Part shown: positions 1 through 10,954 of the stretch, piece by piece
Numbering within the stretch: position 1 is the stretch's first letter
How the letters are laid out: every line of letters starts with the position of its first letter
Origin: Pseudomonas capsici
GTDB taxonomy: Bacteria; Pseudomonadota; Gammaproteobacteria; Pseudomonadales; Pseudomonadaceae
Assembly (NCBI RefSeq): GCF_017165765.1
Contig: NZ_JAFGZD010000006.1
Location: 186,001-250,000 of the forward strand
Direction of reading: 5' to 3'
Length of the DNA: 64,000 bases
Notes under the pieces: model-generated
Database searches by the model: none
What the model was told of the DNA's origin: nothing
The model's input: the letters and a program-made list of their open reading frames with translations, nothing else
Translations under genes and position numbers: made by a program

Positions 1-911
1 CTGGCGCAACAGAAACAGCCAGCACCGGTCAATCAAGGGCTTCGCGCGGCCTCGATCCCAAGCTGATCAAGGAAATCGAACGCCAGTACGGCTTCGACAA
101 ACCGCTGCACGAGCGGCTATGGCTGATGCTGAAAAACTACGCACGCCTGGATTTCGGCAACAGCTTCTTTCGTGGGAGCACAGTGACCGATCTGATACTG
201 CAAAAGATGCCGGTTTCCATTTCCCTCGGGCTCTGGGCGACGCTGCTGACCTACCTGGTCTCGATTCCGCTGGGCATTCGCAAGGCGGTCCGCCACGGTA
301 GCCAGTTCGATATCTGGAGCAGCACCGCCATCATCATCGGCTACGCCACTCCGGCCTTTCTGTTTGCCATGTTGCTGATCGTGGTGTTCTGCGGCGGTAC
401 TTCGCTGCATTGGTTCCCGGTACGGGGTCTGGTATCGGATGATTTCGACCAGCTCTCGACATTGGGCAAGATCGCCGATTACTTCTGGCATCTGGTGCTG
501 CCGGTATCGGCGCTGGTCATCGGCGGATTCGCTTCCTTGACCCTGCTGACCAAGAACGCCTTCCTCAATGAAGTCACCCGCCAGTACGTCACGACAGCCC
601 GGGCCAAGGGCATGAGCGAACGGCGTGTGCTGTATGGCCATGTGTTTCGCAACGCCATGTTGCTGGTGGTATCAGGCATTCCTCAGGCCTTCATCACAGT
701 GTTCTTTGCCGGATCACTGCTGATCGAGGTGATTTTCTCCCTGGACGGCCTGGGCCGCATGAGTTACGAAGCCGCTGTTTCGCGGGATTACCCGGTGGTG
801 TTCGGCTCGCTGTTCATCTTTACCCTGTTCGGCCTGCTGATAAAGCTGGCAGGCGATATCTGCTACACCCTGGTTGACCCGCGAATCGACTTCAGCGCGA
901 GGAATGCCTGA
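1..911 (+). CDS. yejB: Peptide/microcin C ABC transporter permease YejB (5' truncated by window edge)
   Basis: The reading frame is open from base 3 to the TGA at 909-911, so about 302 C-terminal residues are visible and the start lies upstream. Several hydrophobic segments and a binding-protein-dependent permease EAA loop (bases about 570-640, with [11 protein letters not shown]) identify an inner-membrane permease of the oligopeptide class. The next two genes are a second permease and a fused double ATPase, the arrangement of yejABEF, which imports peptides including microcin C in enterobacteria. The stop overlaps the next start (TGATG), so the genes are translationally coupled. The first genes of the operon, including any yejA, are outside the window. 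Substrate in this organism is inferred. Confidence 0.9.
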   Translation, partial: GATETASTGQSRASRGLDPKLIKEIERQYGFDKPLHERLWLMLKNYARLDFGNSFFRGSTVTDLILQKMPVSISLGLWATLLTYLVSIPLGIRKAVRHGSQFDIWSSTAIIIGYATPAFLFAMLLIVVFCGGTSLHWFPVRGLVSDDFDQLSTLGKIADYFWHLVLPVSALVIGGFASLTLLTKNAFLNEVTRQYVTTARAKGMSERRVLYGHVFRNAMLLVVSGIPQAFITVFFAGSLLIEVIFSLDGLGRMSYEAAVSRDYPVVFGSLFIFTLFGLLIKLAGDICYTLVDPRIDFSARNA

Positions 912-1933
912 TGCGCAGACTTTCTCCGCTGGCTCAACGCCGCCTGGAACGCTTTCGCGCCAACCGCCGGGGCTGGTGGTCGTTGTGGCTGTTCTGTGCG
1001 CTGTTTGCGCTGACACTGGGCGGCGAGCTGATCGCCAATGACAAGCCGCTGGTCGTGAGCTATCAGGGCTCGCTCTACTTCCCGGTTCTCAAGCGCTATA
1101 CCGAGCAGGAGTTCGGCGGAGAACTGCCCTTTCAGCCCGATTACCGCAGCGAGTACGTGCACAAGCTCATCGCCAGAGGTAATGGCTGGATGGTATTCCC
1201 GCCGATTCCGTTCAGTGACGACACGCCCAATTACGACCTGGCGCTCCCGGCCCCAAGTCCACCCTCGGCCACCAACTGGCTGGGCACCGACGATCAGGCT
1301 CGCGATGTCCTGGCACGGGTCATCTTCGGGGCGCGGGTATCGATCCTGTTTGCCTTGATCCTGACTGCAATCAGCGCCCTGATCGGTATCGCGGCCGGGG
1401 CACTGCAGGGTTATTACGGCGGCTGGGTGGACCTGCTCGGCCAGCGCCTGCTGGAAGTCTGGTCAGGCTTGCCGGTGTTGTATCTGCTGATCATCCTCTC
1501 AGGCTTCGTCGAACCCGGTTTCTGGTGGCTGCTGGGCATCATGGCGCTGTTTTCCTGGCTGACCTTGGTGGACGTGGTGCGCGCCGAATTCCTGCGCGGG
1601 CGCAACCTGGAATACGTCAAGGCAGCCCGCGCCCTTGGGCTGGGTGATCGCAAGGTGATTGTGCGGCATATCCTACCCAACGCCATGACCGCGACCCTGA
1701 GCTACCTGCCGTTTATTCTGACCGGTGCCATCTCGACCCTGACCGCACTGGATTTCCTGGGCTTCGGCATGCCGGCTGGCAGCGCTTCGCTGGGTGAACT
1801 GATCGCCCAGGGCAAGCAGAACCTGCAAGCGCCGTGGCTGGGGCTGACGGCCTTTTTCGCCCTGGCGCTGATTCTGACGCTGCTGGTGTTCATCGGTGAA
1901 GCCTTGCGTGATGCGTTTGATCCCCGATCTTGA
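911..1933 (+). CDS. yejE: Peptide/microcin C ABC transporter permease YejE
   Basis: A 340-residue permease that starts on the ATG overlapping the yejB stop. It has an N-terminal membrane segment (about residues 20-40), a periplasmic stretch that includes residues about 50-130, then a cluster of hydrophobic segments. Its EAA loop reads YVKAARALGLGDRKVI, followed by RHILPNAM, typical of DppC/OppC/YejE permeases. The long periplasmic insert after the first membrane helix is a YejE feature. It should pair with YejB to form the channel, energised by YejF downstream. Nothing looks disrupted. Confidence 0.9.
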   Translation: MRRLSPLAQRRLERFRANRRGWWSLWLFCALFALTLGGELIANDKPLVVSYQGSLYFPVLKRYTEQEFGGELPFQPDYRSEYVHKLIARGNGWMVFPPIPFSDDTPNYDLALPAPSPPSATNWLGTDDQARDVLARVIFGARVSILFALILTAISALIGIAAGALQGYYGGWVDLLGQRLLEVWSGLPVLYLLIILSGFVEPGFWWLLGIMALFSWLTLVDVVRAEFLRGRNLEYVKAARALGLGDRKVIVRHILPNAMTATLSYLPFILTGAISTLTALDFLGFGMPAGSASLGELIAQGKQNLQAPWLGLTAFFALALILTLLVFIGEALRDAFDPRS

Positions 1934-1960
1934 TCCCCCGATTTGATTCGAGACCTTGAA

Positions 1961-3538
<1,578 letters not shown>

Positions 3539-3591
3539 AAACAGGCATTCTGTTCGGCCAGACGCCGGGGTCAAATGACGGAACACCCCCA

Positions 3592-5004
3592 ATGAAAGAG
3601 AACACTCTCAGCGACTACCAAAACATCCAGCGTCTTGCGACCCGTTCCCTGTTCGAAATCATCGAGCAGTCCAGTGAGGGCACGGTGATCGTCGACAAAG
3701 AAGCACGCATCGTCTGGATCAATGAACGCTACGCCCGCCGCTTTGGCCTGCAGGATGCCAGTCTGGCCATCGGGCAACCTTGTGAAAGCGTGATTCCCGG
3801 CAGTCTGTTGCGTCAGGTGGCCAGCAATGGCCAGCCCATCCTTCTGGATATGATGGACACCGCCAAGGACCCGCTGGTGGTCATGCGCCTGCCGATCCAT
3901 GACAACGCCGGCTCGGTGATTGGTGCTATCGGTTTTGCCCTGTTCGATCAGTTGCAGACCCTGTCACCGCTGCTCAAGCGTTACCTGAGCATGCAGCAGG
4001 AACTGGCCAGCACGCGCTCGCTGCTCAAGGCCCGGCAGGCAAAATACAGTTTTGCGCACTTTATCGGCATCAGTGAAGCAACCCTGGAAGTCAAACGCCG
4101 CGCACGGCGCAGCGCCAGTACTGAATCCCCGGTGTTGCTGCTGGGTGAAACCGGTACCGGCAAGGAACTGCTGGCCCATGCCATCCATAACGCCTCATCC
4201 CGCGCCGACAAACCTTTTGTCAGTATCAACAGCGCCGCGATCCCCGAAGCCCTTCTGGAAGCAGAGTTTTTCGGCACGGCCCCCGGTGCCTTTACCGGTG
4301 CCGTGCGCAATGGGCGTTCCGGCAAATTGAAAATTGCCCAGGGCGGCACGCTGTTTCTCGATGAAATAGGCGACATGCCACTGGCATTGCAAAGCAAATT
4401 GCTGCGAGTGCTGCAGGAAAAGGAATACGAACCCGTAGGTTCCAATCAAGTCTTCCAGAGCGATGTACGCGTGATAGCCGCCACCTCCATCGATCTGGAA
4501 GCCGCCATCAAACGAGGGGAGTTCCGCGCCGATCTTTATTATCGCCTGAGCGTCCTGCCGATTCAGGTTCCGCCCCTACGCGAGCGCCTGGAGGATTTGC
4601 CTGTCCTGAGTGAAACCATTCTCGAAGAACTGCACAGCCAGCATGAACTGGAAAGCAACGCCCTGAAACTGCTGGCTCAGCATGCCTGGCCCGGCAATAT
4701 CCGGGAATTGCGCAATGTGCTGGAACGTGCGGCCCTGCTCAGCGACGACTTGCAACTCACAGCCAAGGACATCCACAGCGCTATCGGCACCCTGTTGCCG
4801 GTCAGTGCCAGCAGCAACCGCGATAACAGTCCTCATGTCCAGGAAACCTTCAGCCAGGCCCGCAGGCGCAGTGATCGGCAACTGATTGAAAACGCTTTGC
4901 TGCAATGCGCAGGAAATGTGGTGCAGGCAGCCCGGCAACTGGGACTTGGCCGCTCGACCCTCTACAAGAAGATGGCAGTGCTGGGGATTGTCGAGTCTCA
5001 ATAA
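3592..5004 (+). CDS. Sigma-54-dependent activator with PAS sensor and Fis-type DNA-binding domain
   Basis: A 470-residue enhancer-binding protein. Residues about 17-125 look like a PAS sensor, residues about 160-395 are an AAA+ domain, and residues about 425-465 are a Fis-type helix-turn-helix (CAGNVVQAARQLGLGRSTLYKK). The AAA+ domain has Walker A GETGTGKE (about 185), the sigma-54 contact loop GAFTGA (about 232) and Walker B LFLDEIGD (about 254), so it should be a fully active sigma-54 ATPase. A good -24/-12 promoter lies at 5205-5221 before the permease and 3-hydroxybutyrate dehydrogenase genes, making these the likely targets. The PAS domain suggests a small-molecule signal, possibly 3-hydroxybutyrate itself (inference). 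Confidence 0.9.
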   Translation: MKENTLSDYQNIQRLATRSLFEIIEQSSEGTVIVDKEARIVWINERYARRFGLQDASLAIGQPCESVIPGSLLRQVASNGQPILLDMMDTAKDPLVVMRLPIHDNAGSVIGAIGFALFDQLQTLSPLLKRYLSMQQELASTRSLLKARQAKYSFAHFIGISEATLEVKRRARRSASTESPVLLLGETGTGKELLAHAIHNASSRADKPFVSINSAAIPEALLEAEFFGTAPGAFTGAVRNGRSGKLKIAQGGTLFLDEIGDMPLALQSKLLRVLQEKEYEPVGSNQVFQSDVRVIAATSIDLEAAIKRGEFRADLYYRLSVLPIQVPPLRERLEDLPVLSETILEELHSQHELESNALKLLAQHAWPGNIRELRNVLERAALLSDDLQLTAKDIHSAIGTLLPVSASSNRDNSPHVQETFSQARRRSDRQLIENALLQCAGNVVQAARQLGLGRSTLYKKMAVLGIVESQ

Positions 5005-5044
5005 GTAGAGATGAGTCTCTTTTCAGAGACAAAGCCCGGCAAGA

Positions 5045-5120
5045 GCGAATTCATTCGCGAAGTCAGTCCTGACGCTAAAAATTTCGGGAATATTCACGGA
5101 TTCTTCGCGAATGAATTCGC
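5045..5120. repeat. REP-like palindromic intergenic element
   Basis: Two 17-base arms, 5045-5061 (GCGAATTCATTCGCGAA) and its exact reverse complement at 5104-5120, separated by 42 bases. Each arm is itself partly palindromic. A related element with TCATTCGCGAA arms is at 59793-59858, also intergenic, so this looks like a dispersed Pseudomonas REP-type repeat. It sits between the activator stop and the sigma-54 promoter and could also stop transcription of the activator gene. Confidence 0.75.
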
Positions 5121-5204
5121 CCCTACGGGGGAGGAAGTCTCTGTTGCGAGACTTTCACCATCATGAAACCCAAAAATCCCCTTTATTTTCAATAACTTGA
5201 ATAT

Positions 5205-5221
5205 CTGGCACGAATCCCGCT
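5205..5221 (+). promoter_or_regulatory. Sigma-54 (-24/-12) promoter of the 3-hydroxybutyrate operon
   Basis: The sequence CTGGCACGAATCCCGCT matches the RpoN consensus YTGGCACGNNNNTTGCW, with GG at 5207-5208 and GC at 5219-5220, exactly 10 bases between them. It ends 55 bases before the permease ATG at 5277. The gene just upstream encodes an activator with the GAFTGA loop that sigma-54 requires, so site and regulator support each other. Confidence 0.8.
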
Positions 5222-5276
5222 ATGGCTCTGCGGCGGTCTGACCGCACCCAAAAAACAATAACAACAGGAGATACCC

Positions 5277-6668
5277 ATGAGCGTACTCATTGCCTTGGCA
5301 GCGCTCGCGTTGCTGATGCTCGCGGCCTACCGTGGCTATAGCGTCATACTCTTTGCCCCCATCGCCGCGCTGGGTGCGGTATTGCTGACCGATCCTTCGG
5401 CGGTGGCCCCTGCCTTTACCGGGCTGTTCATGGACAAGATGGTCGGCTTCATCAAGCTGTACTTTCCGGTATTCCTGCTCGGCGCGGTGTTCGGCAAACT
5501 CATCGAGTTGTCCGGCTTTTCCCGCTCCATCGTGGCAGCCGCCATCGGCGTGCTCGGTACGCGCCAGGCCATGCTGGTGATTGTGCTGGTCTGCGCCCTG
5601 CTCACTTACGGAGGCGTGTCGCTGTTCGTCGTGGTGTTCGCGGTCTATCCGTTTGCCGCCGAGATGTTTCGCCAGAGTGATATTCCCAAACGTCTGATTC
5701 CGGCGACCATTGCCCTGGGTGCCTTCTCGTTCACCATGGACGCCTTGCCCGGCACGCCGCAAATACAGAACATCATCCCCACCACCTTCTTCAACACCAC
5801 CGCCTGGGCTGCGCCATGGCTGGGCCTGATCGGCACGGTATTCGTGTTCAGCGCCGGCATGTTGTACCTGCAGCGTCAGCGCAACAAGGCTGCGCGTGCC
5901 GGCGAGGGTTATGGTCACGACCTGCGCAATGAGCCCGAAACGGCTGCCGACCTGAAGCTGCCCAACCCGTGGATCGCGCTGTCGCCGCTGATCCTGGTGG
6001 GTGTCATGAACCTGCTGTTCACTTGGTGGATTCCCCAGTGGTATGGCAAGACTCACACCCTGGCGCTGCCGGGCCTGGCTACCCCGATTCAGACCGAAGT
6101 GACAAAGCTGACGGCAATCTGGGCGGTCGAGGCGGCACTGTTGATTGGCATTGTGATGGTGCTGATATTCGGTTTCAGCGCCATTCGTTCCCGACTGGCA
6201 GATGGCAGCAAAAGCGCGGTGAATGGCGCGCTACTGGCAGCCATGAACACTGCATCCGAATACGGCTTTGGCGCGGTGATCGCCTCGCTGCCGGGCTTTC
6301 TGGTTCTGGCCGGCGCGTTGAAAAGCATCCCGGACCCGCTGGTCAATGAAGCCATCACTGTCACCTTGCTGGCCGGTATCACAGGCTCGGCATCCGGCGG
6401 CATGAGCATCGCCCTGGCGGCGATGTCGGACAGTTTCATCGCAGCCGCCAATGCCGCGAACATTCCACTGGAAGTCCTGCACCGGGTCGCGGCCATGGCC
6501 AGCGGCGGCATGGATACCCTGCCCCATAACGGCGCGGTGATCACCTTGCTGGCCGTGACCGGTCTGACCCACCGTGAAGCCTATCTGGACATTTTCGGTA
6601 TCACCCTCATCAAGACACTGGCGGTTTTCGTCGTGATCGCAGCGTTCTACGCCACTGGCATCGTTTAA
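5277..6668 (+). CDS. GntP-family permease, probable 3-hydroxybutyrate transporter
   Basis: A 463-residue inner-membrane protein with about a dozen hydrophobic segments. Its length and pattern fit the GntP gluconate/hydroxybutyrate permease family (TMDALPGTPQIQNIIPT and TEVTKLTAIWAVE are family-like stretches, as is the late SGSASGGMSIALAAMS segment). The ribosome site AGGAGA lies just before the ATG. It is followed 10 bases later by 3-hydroxybutyrate dehydrogenase, which argues for hydroxybutyrate rather than gluconate as the substrate. Expression is probably driven by the sigma-54 promoter at 5205-5221. Confidence 0.85.
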   Translation: MSVLIALAALALLMLAAYRGYSVILFAPIAALGAVLLTDPSAVAPAFTGLFMDKMVGFIKLYFPVFLLGAVFGKLIELSGFSRSIVAAAIGVLGTRQAMLVIVLVCALLTYGGVSLFVVVFAVYPFAAEMFRQSDIPKRLIPATIALGAFSFTMDALPGTPQIQNIIPTTFFNTTAWAAPWLGLIGTVFVFSAGMLYLQRQRNKAARAGEGYGHDLRNEPETAADLKLPNPWIALSPLILVGVMNLLFTWWIPQWYGKTHTLALPGLATPIQTEVTKLTAIWAVEAALLIGIVMVLIFGFSAIRSRLADGSKSAVNGALLAAMNTASEYGFGAVIASLPGFLVLAGALKSIPDPLVNEAITVTLLAGITGSASGGMSIALAAMSDSFIAAANAANIPLEVLHRVAAMASGGMDTLPHNGAVITLLAVTGLTHREAYLDIFGITLIKTLAVFVVIAAFYATGIV

Positions 6669-6678
6669 GGAATCGACT

Positions 6679-7440
6679 ATGAATCTGCAAGGAAAAACCG
6701 CACTGGTCACCGGATCCACCAGCGGTATCGGGCTGGGCATTGCTCTGGTGCTGGCAAAAGCCGGCGCAAACCTGGTGCTCAACGGTTTCGGCGATGCTTC
6801 GGCGGTGATCGCCCAGGTGCAACAGTCTGGCGGCCGCGTTGGCCATCATCCAGCGGATGTCAGCGACCCGGCTCAGATTGCCGACATGATCGCCTATGCC
6901 GAACGAGAATTCGGCGGTGTCGACATTCTGGTCAATAACGCCGGCATCCAGCACGTGGACGCTGTGGAGGACTTTGCCGTCGAGCGCTGGGACTCGATCA
7001 TCGCCATTAACCTGTCATCGGTGTTCCACACTACCCGCCTGTGCCTGCCCGGCATGCGCCACAAGGACTGGGGACGCATCATCAATATCGCCTCGGTTCA
7101 CGGGCTGGTGGGCTCGATCGGCAAGGCAGCCTATGTCGCAGCCAAACATGGGGTGATCGGTCTGACCAAAGTGGTGGGCCTGGAAACGGCTCGCAGCAAT
7201 GTCACCTGCAATGCCATCTGCCCCGGCTGGGTCCTGACGCCCTTGGTGCAGCAACAGATCGACAATCGCCAGGGCGACCCGGATCAGGCCCGGCATGACC
7301 TGCTGGCCGAAAAACAGCCTTCGCTGGATTTCGTCACACCGCAGCAACTGGGTGAGCTGGTGCTGTTTCTATGCAGCGAGGCAGCCGTCCAGGTGCGTGG
7401 TGCAGCCTGGAATGTGGATGGCGGGTGGCTGGCGCAGTAA
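6679..7440 (+). CDS. hbdH: 3-hydroxybutyrate dehydrogenase
   Basis: A 253-residue short-chain dehydrogenase that oxidises (R)-3-hydroxybutyrate to acetoacetate with NAD. The cofactor motif TGSTSGIG is at residues 10-17, NNAG near 90, and the catalytic triad is S139, Y152 and K156 (ASVHG, then AAYVAAKHG). The stretch VTCNAICPGWVLTPLV and the C-terminal GAAWNVDGGWLAQ are characteristic of bacterial hydroxybutyrate dehydrogenases. It closes the two-gene operon with the permease. The product enters acetoacetyl-CoA metabolism, linking it to use of polyhydroxybutyrate breakdown products (established for the family). Confidence 0.92.
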   Translation: MNLQGKTALVTGSTSGIGLGIALVLAKAGANLVLNGFGDASAVIAQVQQSGGRVGHHPADVSDPAQIADMIAYAEREFGGVDILVNNAGIQHVDAVEDFAVERWDSIIAINLSSVFHTTRLCLPGMRHKDWGRIINIASVHGLVGSIGKAAYVAAKHGVIGLTKVVGLETARSNVTCNAICPGWVLTPLVQQQIDNRQGDPDQARHDLLAEKQPSLDFVTPQQLGELVLFLCSEAAVQVRGAAWNVDGGWLAQ

Positions 7441-7464
7441 TCAGTCAAGGTCATAAATCACTTT

Positions 7465-7551
7465 GTGGGAGGCAGCTTGCTGGCGACTTCACGCATGATG
7501 AAGAATACCCAACGGTTTTCAGACCTTTTTCGCCAGCAAGCTGCCTCCTAC
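7465..7551. repeat. Long inverted repeat between convergent genes
   Basis: Two 22-base arms, 7465-7486 (beginning GTGGGAGGCAGCTTGCTGGC) and 7530-7551, are reverse complements with a single mismatch that still allows a G-U pair. The loop is 43 bases. It lies between hbdH (plus) and the PilT-like gene (minus), where a bidirectional transcription stop would be useful. The motif is the type dispersed between Pseudomonas genes as repetitive palindromes. A role in termination is inferred. Confidence 0.7.
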
Positions 7552-7586
7552 AGGTTTTGTTGCGCCTTACCTGATCGACATCACTC

Positions 7587-8744
7587 CTACGTACCTTCGT
7601 TTTCGTCTACCAGCCCCCAATCCGACATCTTTGTCGAATCGGTGCCCACTGGCGCGGGCGGAGGTGTCGTCAGGTTGTGGACGCCCTCGCCGTGCAACTT
7701 GAGACGCAGGCGCACGTTGTTTTGCGAGTCGGCATTCTTCAGCGCCTCCTCTTCGCTGATAGCGCCTTCCACTGCCAGATTGAACAGTGCGGTATCGAAG
7801 GTCTGCATACCCAGGCTGCCGGACTTTTCCATAATGCCTTTGAGTTCCGTCAACTGGTTGCGCTGAATCAGATCGCGAATGGTCGGCGTGCCCATCATCA
7901 CTTCTACTGCCGCCCGACGCTTGCCATCCGGGGTCTTGACCAGACGCTGGGAAACGAAGGCCTTGAGGTTGTTGCCCAGATCGTGCAGCAGTTGCTCGCG
8001 CCGCTCCTCCGGGAAGAAATTGATGATCCGGTCCAGTGCCTGGTTGGCGTTGTTGGCATGCAGAGTCGAGATGGCCAGGTGGCCGGTATCGGCAAAGGCC
8101 AGCGCATGTTCCATGGTTTCCCGGTCACGAATCTCGCCGATCAGGATGACATCCGGTGCCTGACGCAAGGTGTTTTTCAGGGCCGCACGGAAACTGCGAG
8201 TATCGACCCCCACTTCACGCTGGTTAACGATGGATTTCTTGTGGCGATGGATGAACTCCACCGGATCTTCGATGGTGATGATATGACCGCTGGCATTGCG
8301 GTTACGGTAGTCGATCAGCGCCGCCAAGGAAGTGGATTTACCCGACCCCGTCGCCCCCACGAACAGCACCAGCCCGTGTTTTTCCATGATCACATCGAGC
8401 AGGATCGGCGGCAGGTACAGATCCTCGAAACGCGGAATATCCAGCTTGATATTGCGCGCAACGATGGAGACTTCGTTGCGCTGCATGAAGATATTGATCC
8501 GGAAACGCCCGATACCGGCCAGCGACACCGCCAGGTTCATCTCCAGTTCACGCTGGAATTCGAGCTTCTGCTCCTCATCCATCAGGCCCTGGGCGACAAT
8601 CGCCACCTCACCGGGCTTGAGGGTTTCGGTGCCCAGCGGCTTGAGCACGCCATTGAACTTGGCGCACGGCGGCGCTCCGGTGGAAAGATAAAGGTCCGAT
8701 CCGTCCTGGCTGGCCAGAATCTTCAACAACGCCGGAAAATCCAT
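7587..8744 (-). CDS. PilT/PilU-family type IV pilus ATPase
   Basis: A 385-residue secretion-type hexameric ATPase. It has Walker A GATGSGKST, the Asp box IITIEDPVEF, Walker B DVILIGEIRDRETM and the His box STLHANNANQALDRI, all in PilT/PilU order. Such proteins power retraction of type IV pili and twitching motility. The overall sequence is closer to the PilU-like paralogue found away from the pilTU pair in pseudomonads than to PilT, so I leave the symbol empty. The start is the ATG at 8744 (MDFPALLK), the usual family start; a GTG at 8753 is possible. It is transcribed alone, divergent from ppiC. Confidence 0.88.
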   Translation of the reverse strand: MDFPALLKILASQDGSDLYLSTGAPPCAKFNGVLKPLGTETLKPGEVAIVAQGLMDEEQKLEFQRELEMNLAVSLAGIGRFRINIFMQRNEVSIVARNIKLDIPRFEDLYLPPILLDVIMEKHGLVLFVGATGSGKSTSLAALIDYRNRNASGHIITIEDPVEFIHRHKKSIVNQREVGVDTRSFRAALKNTLRQAPDVILIGEIRDRETMEHALAFADTGHLAISTLHANNANQALDRIINFFPEERREQLLHDLGNNLKAFVSQRLVKTPDGKRRAAVEVMMGTPTIRDLIQRNQLTELKGIMEKSGSLGMQTFDTALFNLAVEGAISEEEALKNADSQNNVRLRLKLHGEGVHNLTTPPPAPVGTDSTKMSDWGLVDENEGT

Positions 8745-8876
8745 AATCAACACCGCACAAGAAAATATGAAAACGTTTGTCCACCCGCCACACTCGATGG
8801 CTTTCGACGAGCAGATTTAATCATTCAGGTCAGGACAGGCATAATGGCTGCCTTTTCTGACAGGTGATAGTGCGAC

Positions 8877-9152
8877 ATGAAAGCCCAAGCCCGCCATATT
8901 CTGGTGAAGACCGCCGAAGAAGCCGAACAGCTCAAGCTGCGTATCGCCAAGGGCGAGGCCTTCGACGTGCTGGCCAAAAAGCATTCCACCTGCCCGTCCG
9001 GCAAGCGTGGCGGCGATCTGGGTGAAGTGCGGCCCGGCCAGATGGTCGGTGCCATCGATCAGGTCATTTTCAAGAAACCGCTGCGCACCGTGCACGGCCC
9101 CATCAAAAGCAAGTTCGGCTATCACCTGGTTCAGGTGTTCTACCGCGACTGA
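8877..9152 (+). CDS. ppiC: Parvulin-type peptidyl-prolyl cis-trans isomerase
   Basis: A 91-residue single-domain parvulin. It starts MKAQARHILVKTAEEAEQL and contains KKHSTCPSGKRGGDLG, GQMVGAID and FGYHLVQV, the standard rotamase motifs (His residues in HILV and YHLV). There is no signal peptide, so it is the cytoplasmic PpiC/Par10 type that catalyses proline isomerisation in proteins. Its length equals E. coli PpiC. It stands alone between divergent and convergent minus-strand genes. Confidence 0.92.
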   Translation: MKAQARHILVKTAEEAEQLKLRIAKGEAFDVLAKKHSTCPSGKRGGDLGEVRPGQMVGAIDQVIFKKPLRTVHGPIKSKFGYHLVQVFYRD

Positions 9153-9205
9153 CCTGGCCCAGGCTACTCATGCCCAACGACAAGAGTAGCCCGAAACCTG
9201 CATTG

Positions 9206-10852
9206 TCACTTCGGTGCAATGGCTCCATCGACCAGCACCTGGGCTTCAGCCACCAGACGCTGCAGGTGATCCTCGCTCACGAAGCTTTCCGCATAGATCT
9301 TGTAGATGTCTTCGGTCCCGGATGGACGCGCGGCGAACCAGCCGTTCTCGGTCATCACTTTCAGGCCACCGATGGCCTGATCGTTGCCCGGCGCATGGCT
9401 GAGAATGCCCTGGATCTTCTCACCCGCCAGTTCCGTGGAGGTGACCTGTTCGGGCGACAGCTTGCCCAGCAGCGCCTTCTGTTGCGGGTTGGCCTTGGCA
9501 TCGACGCGGGTCGAGAATGGTTCGCCCAGCTCATCGGTCATGGTCTTGTAGAGTTCGCTCGGATCACGCCCTGTACGAGCCGTGATTTCGGCGGCCAGCA
9601 AGGCCGGGATCAGGCCATCCTTGTCGGTGGTCCAGACCGTACCGTCGCGCCGCAGGAACGAAGCACCGGCGCTCTCTTCGCCACCAAAGCCCAGCGAACC
9701 CTCGAACAGCCCGTCGGCAAAGAACTTGAAGCCTACCGGGACTTCATACAGACGACGTCCCAGACGCGCCGCGACCCGGTCGATCAGGCCGCTGCTGACC
9801 ACGGTCTTGCCGACCGCCGCATCGGCGCGCCAGTGCGGACGGTTCTGGAACAGATAATCGATGGAAACCGCCAGATAGCTGTTAGGGGTCATCAGCCCGC
9901 CGGTTGGGGTCACGATGCCGTGGCGATCATGATCCGGGTCGCAGGCAAAGGCGACCTGATAACGATCCTTGAGACCGATCAGGCTCTGCATCGCATGGCT
10001 GGACGATGGGTCCATGCGGATCTGGCCATCCCAGTCCACGCTCATGAAACGGAAGGTCGGATCGACGAACTTGTTCACCACATCCAGATTCAGGCCGTAA
10101 TGCTCGCCAATGGCCGACCAGTAGCGCACCCCTGCTCCGCCCAGCGGATCGACGCCCAGACGCAGACCGGCGTCGCGGATCGCGTCCAGATCGATGACGC
10201 TTTTCAGGTCTGCGACGTAGGTGTTGACGTAGTCATGGCGATGGGTCGTGTCGGCACGCAAGGCTTTTTCATGGCTGATGCGCAGTACACCCTGAAGTTT
10301 ATCGGCCAGCAGTTCGTTGGCCTTGTTCTCGATCCATTTGGTGATGTGGCTGTCAGCCGGGCCACCATTGGGAGGGTTGTACTTGAAGCCGCCACTTTGC
10401 GGCGGATTGTGGGACGGCGTGATCACGATCCCGTCGGCCAGACCGGAAGTACGGCCACGGTTGTAGCAGATGATCGCGTGGGATACCGCTGGAGTCGGCG
10501 TGTATTCGTCACCTTCGGAAATCATCACCTGCACGCCGTTGGCGGCCAGCACTTCCAGGGCTGTTGTGCTGGCAGGCGTCGAGAGCGCGTGAGTGTCGGC
10601 TCCCAGGAACAGCGGGCCATCGATGCCATTGGCCTGGCGGTACAGGCAGATCGCCTGGCTGATGGCCAGAACATGCCACTCGTTGAAACTCAGCTCGAAA
10701 GAGGTGCCGCGATGACCGGAGGTCCCGAAAGCCACGCGCTGGGTTGCGATCGAAGCATCCGGCTGCCCGGCGTAATAGGCCGTTACCAGTCTCGGGATAT
10801 CGACCAGTAACTGCGCAGGTGCCAGCTTGCCGGCGAAAGGACTGAGACTCAT
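9206..10852 (-). CDS. pgm: Alpha-D-glucose phosphate-specific phosphoglucomutase
   Basis: A 548-residue enzyme interconverting glucose-1-phosphate and glucose-6-phosphate. Motifs appear in order: FGTSGHRG near the N-terminus, the active phosphoserine loop ITPSHNPP, the magnesium site DPDHDRHG, the sugar loop [10 protein letters not shown] and the phosphate loop [13 protein letters not shown]. It is the E. coli Pgm type rather than AlgC. A GGAGG ribosome site lies a few bases before the ATG at 10852. It feeds UDP-glucose, trehalose/glycogen and envelope sugar synthesis. Transcription is separate from the helicase gene upstream on the same strand, about 100 bases away. Confidence 0.95.
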   Translation of the reverse strand: MSLSPFAGKLAPAQLLVDIPRLVTAYYAGQPDASIATQRVAFGTSGHRGTSFELSFNEWHVLAISQAICLYRQANGIDGPLFLGADTHALSTPASTTALEVLAANGVQVMISEGDEYTPTPAVSHAIICYNRGRTSGLADGIVITPSHNPPQSGGFKYNPPNGGPADSHITKWIENKANELLADKLQGVLRISHEKALRADTTHRHDYVNTYVADLKSVIDLDAIRDAGLRLGVDPLGGAGVRYWSAIGEHYGLNLDVVNKFVDPTFRFMSVDWDGQIRMDPSSSHAMQSLIGLKDRYQVAFACDPDHDRHGIVTPTGGLMTPNSYLAVSIDYLFQNRPHWRADAAVGKTVVSSGLIDRVAARLGRRLYEVPVGFKFFADGLFEGSLGFGGEESAGASFLRRDGTVWTTDKDGLIPALLAAEITARTGRDPSELYKTMTDELGEPFSTRVDAKANPQQKALLGKLSPEQVTSTELAGEKIQGILSHAPGNDQAIGGLKVMTENGWFAARPSGTEDIYKIYAESFVSEDHLQRLVAEAQVLVDGAIAPK

Positions 10853-10954
10853 ACAACCTCCACGTAAATGGGGACAGGAAATTCGGTTTTGGCGAAAACG
10901 GCTATGGTGCGGCAGTTTACTGGCAGTTTGACCGGAATGCTTGGCTATCGATCC

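Noticed and set aside
9170..10810. 546-codon plus-strand open frame opposite pgm
   Set aside because: The minus-strand frame has all phosphoglucomutase motifs; the plus-strand frame is a GC-rich shadow with no ribosome site or domain.
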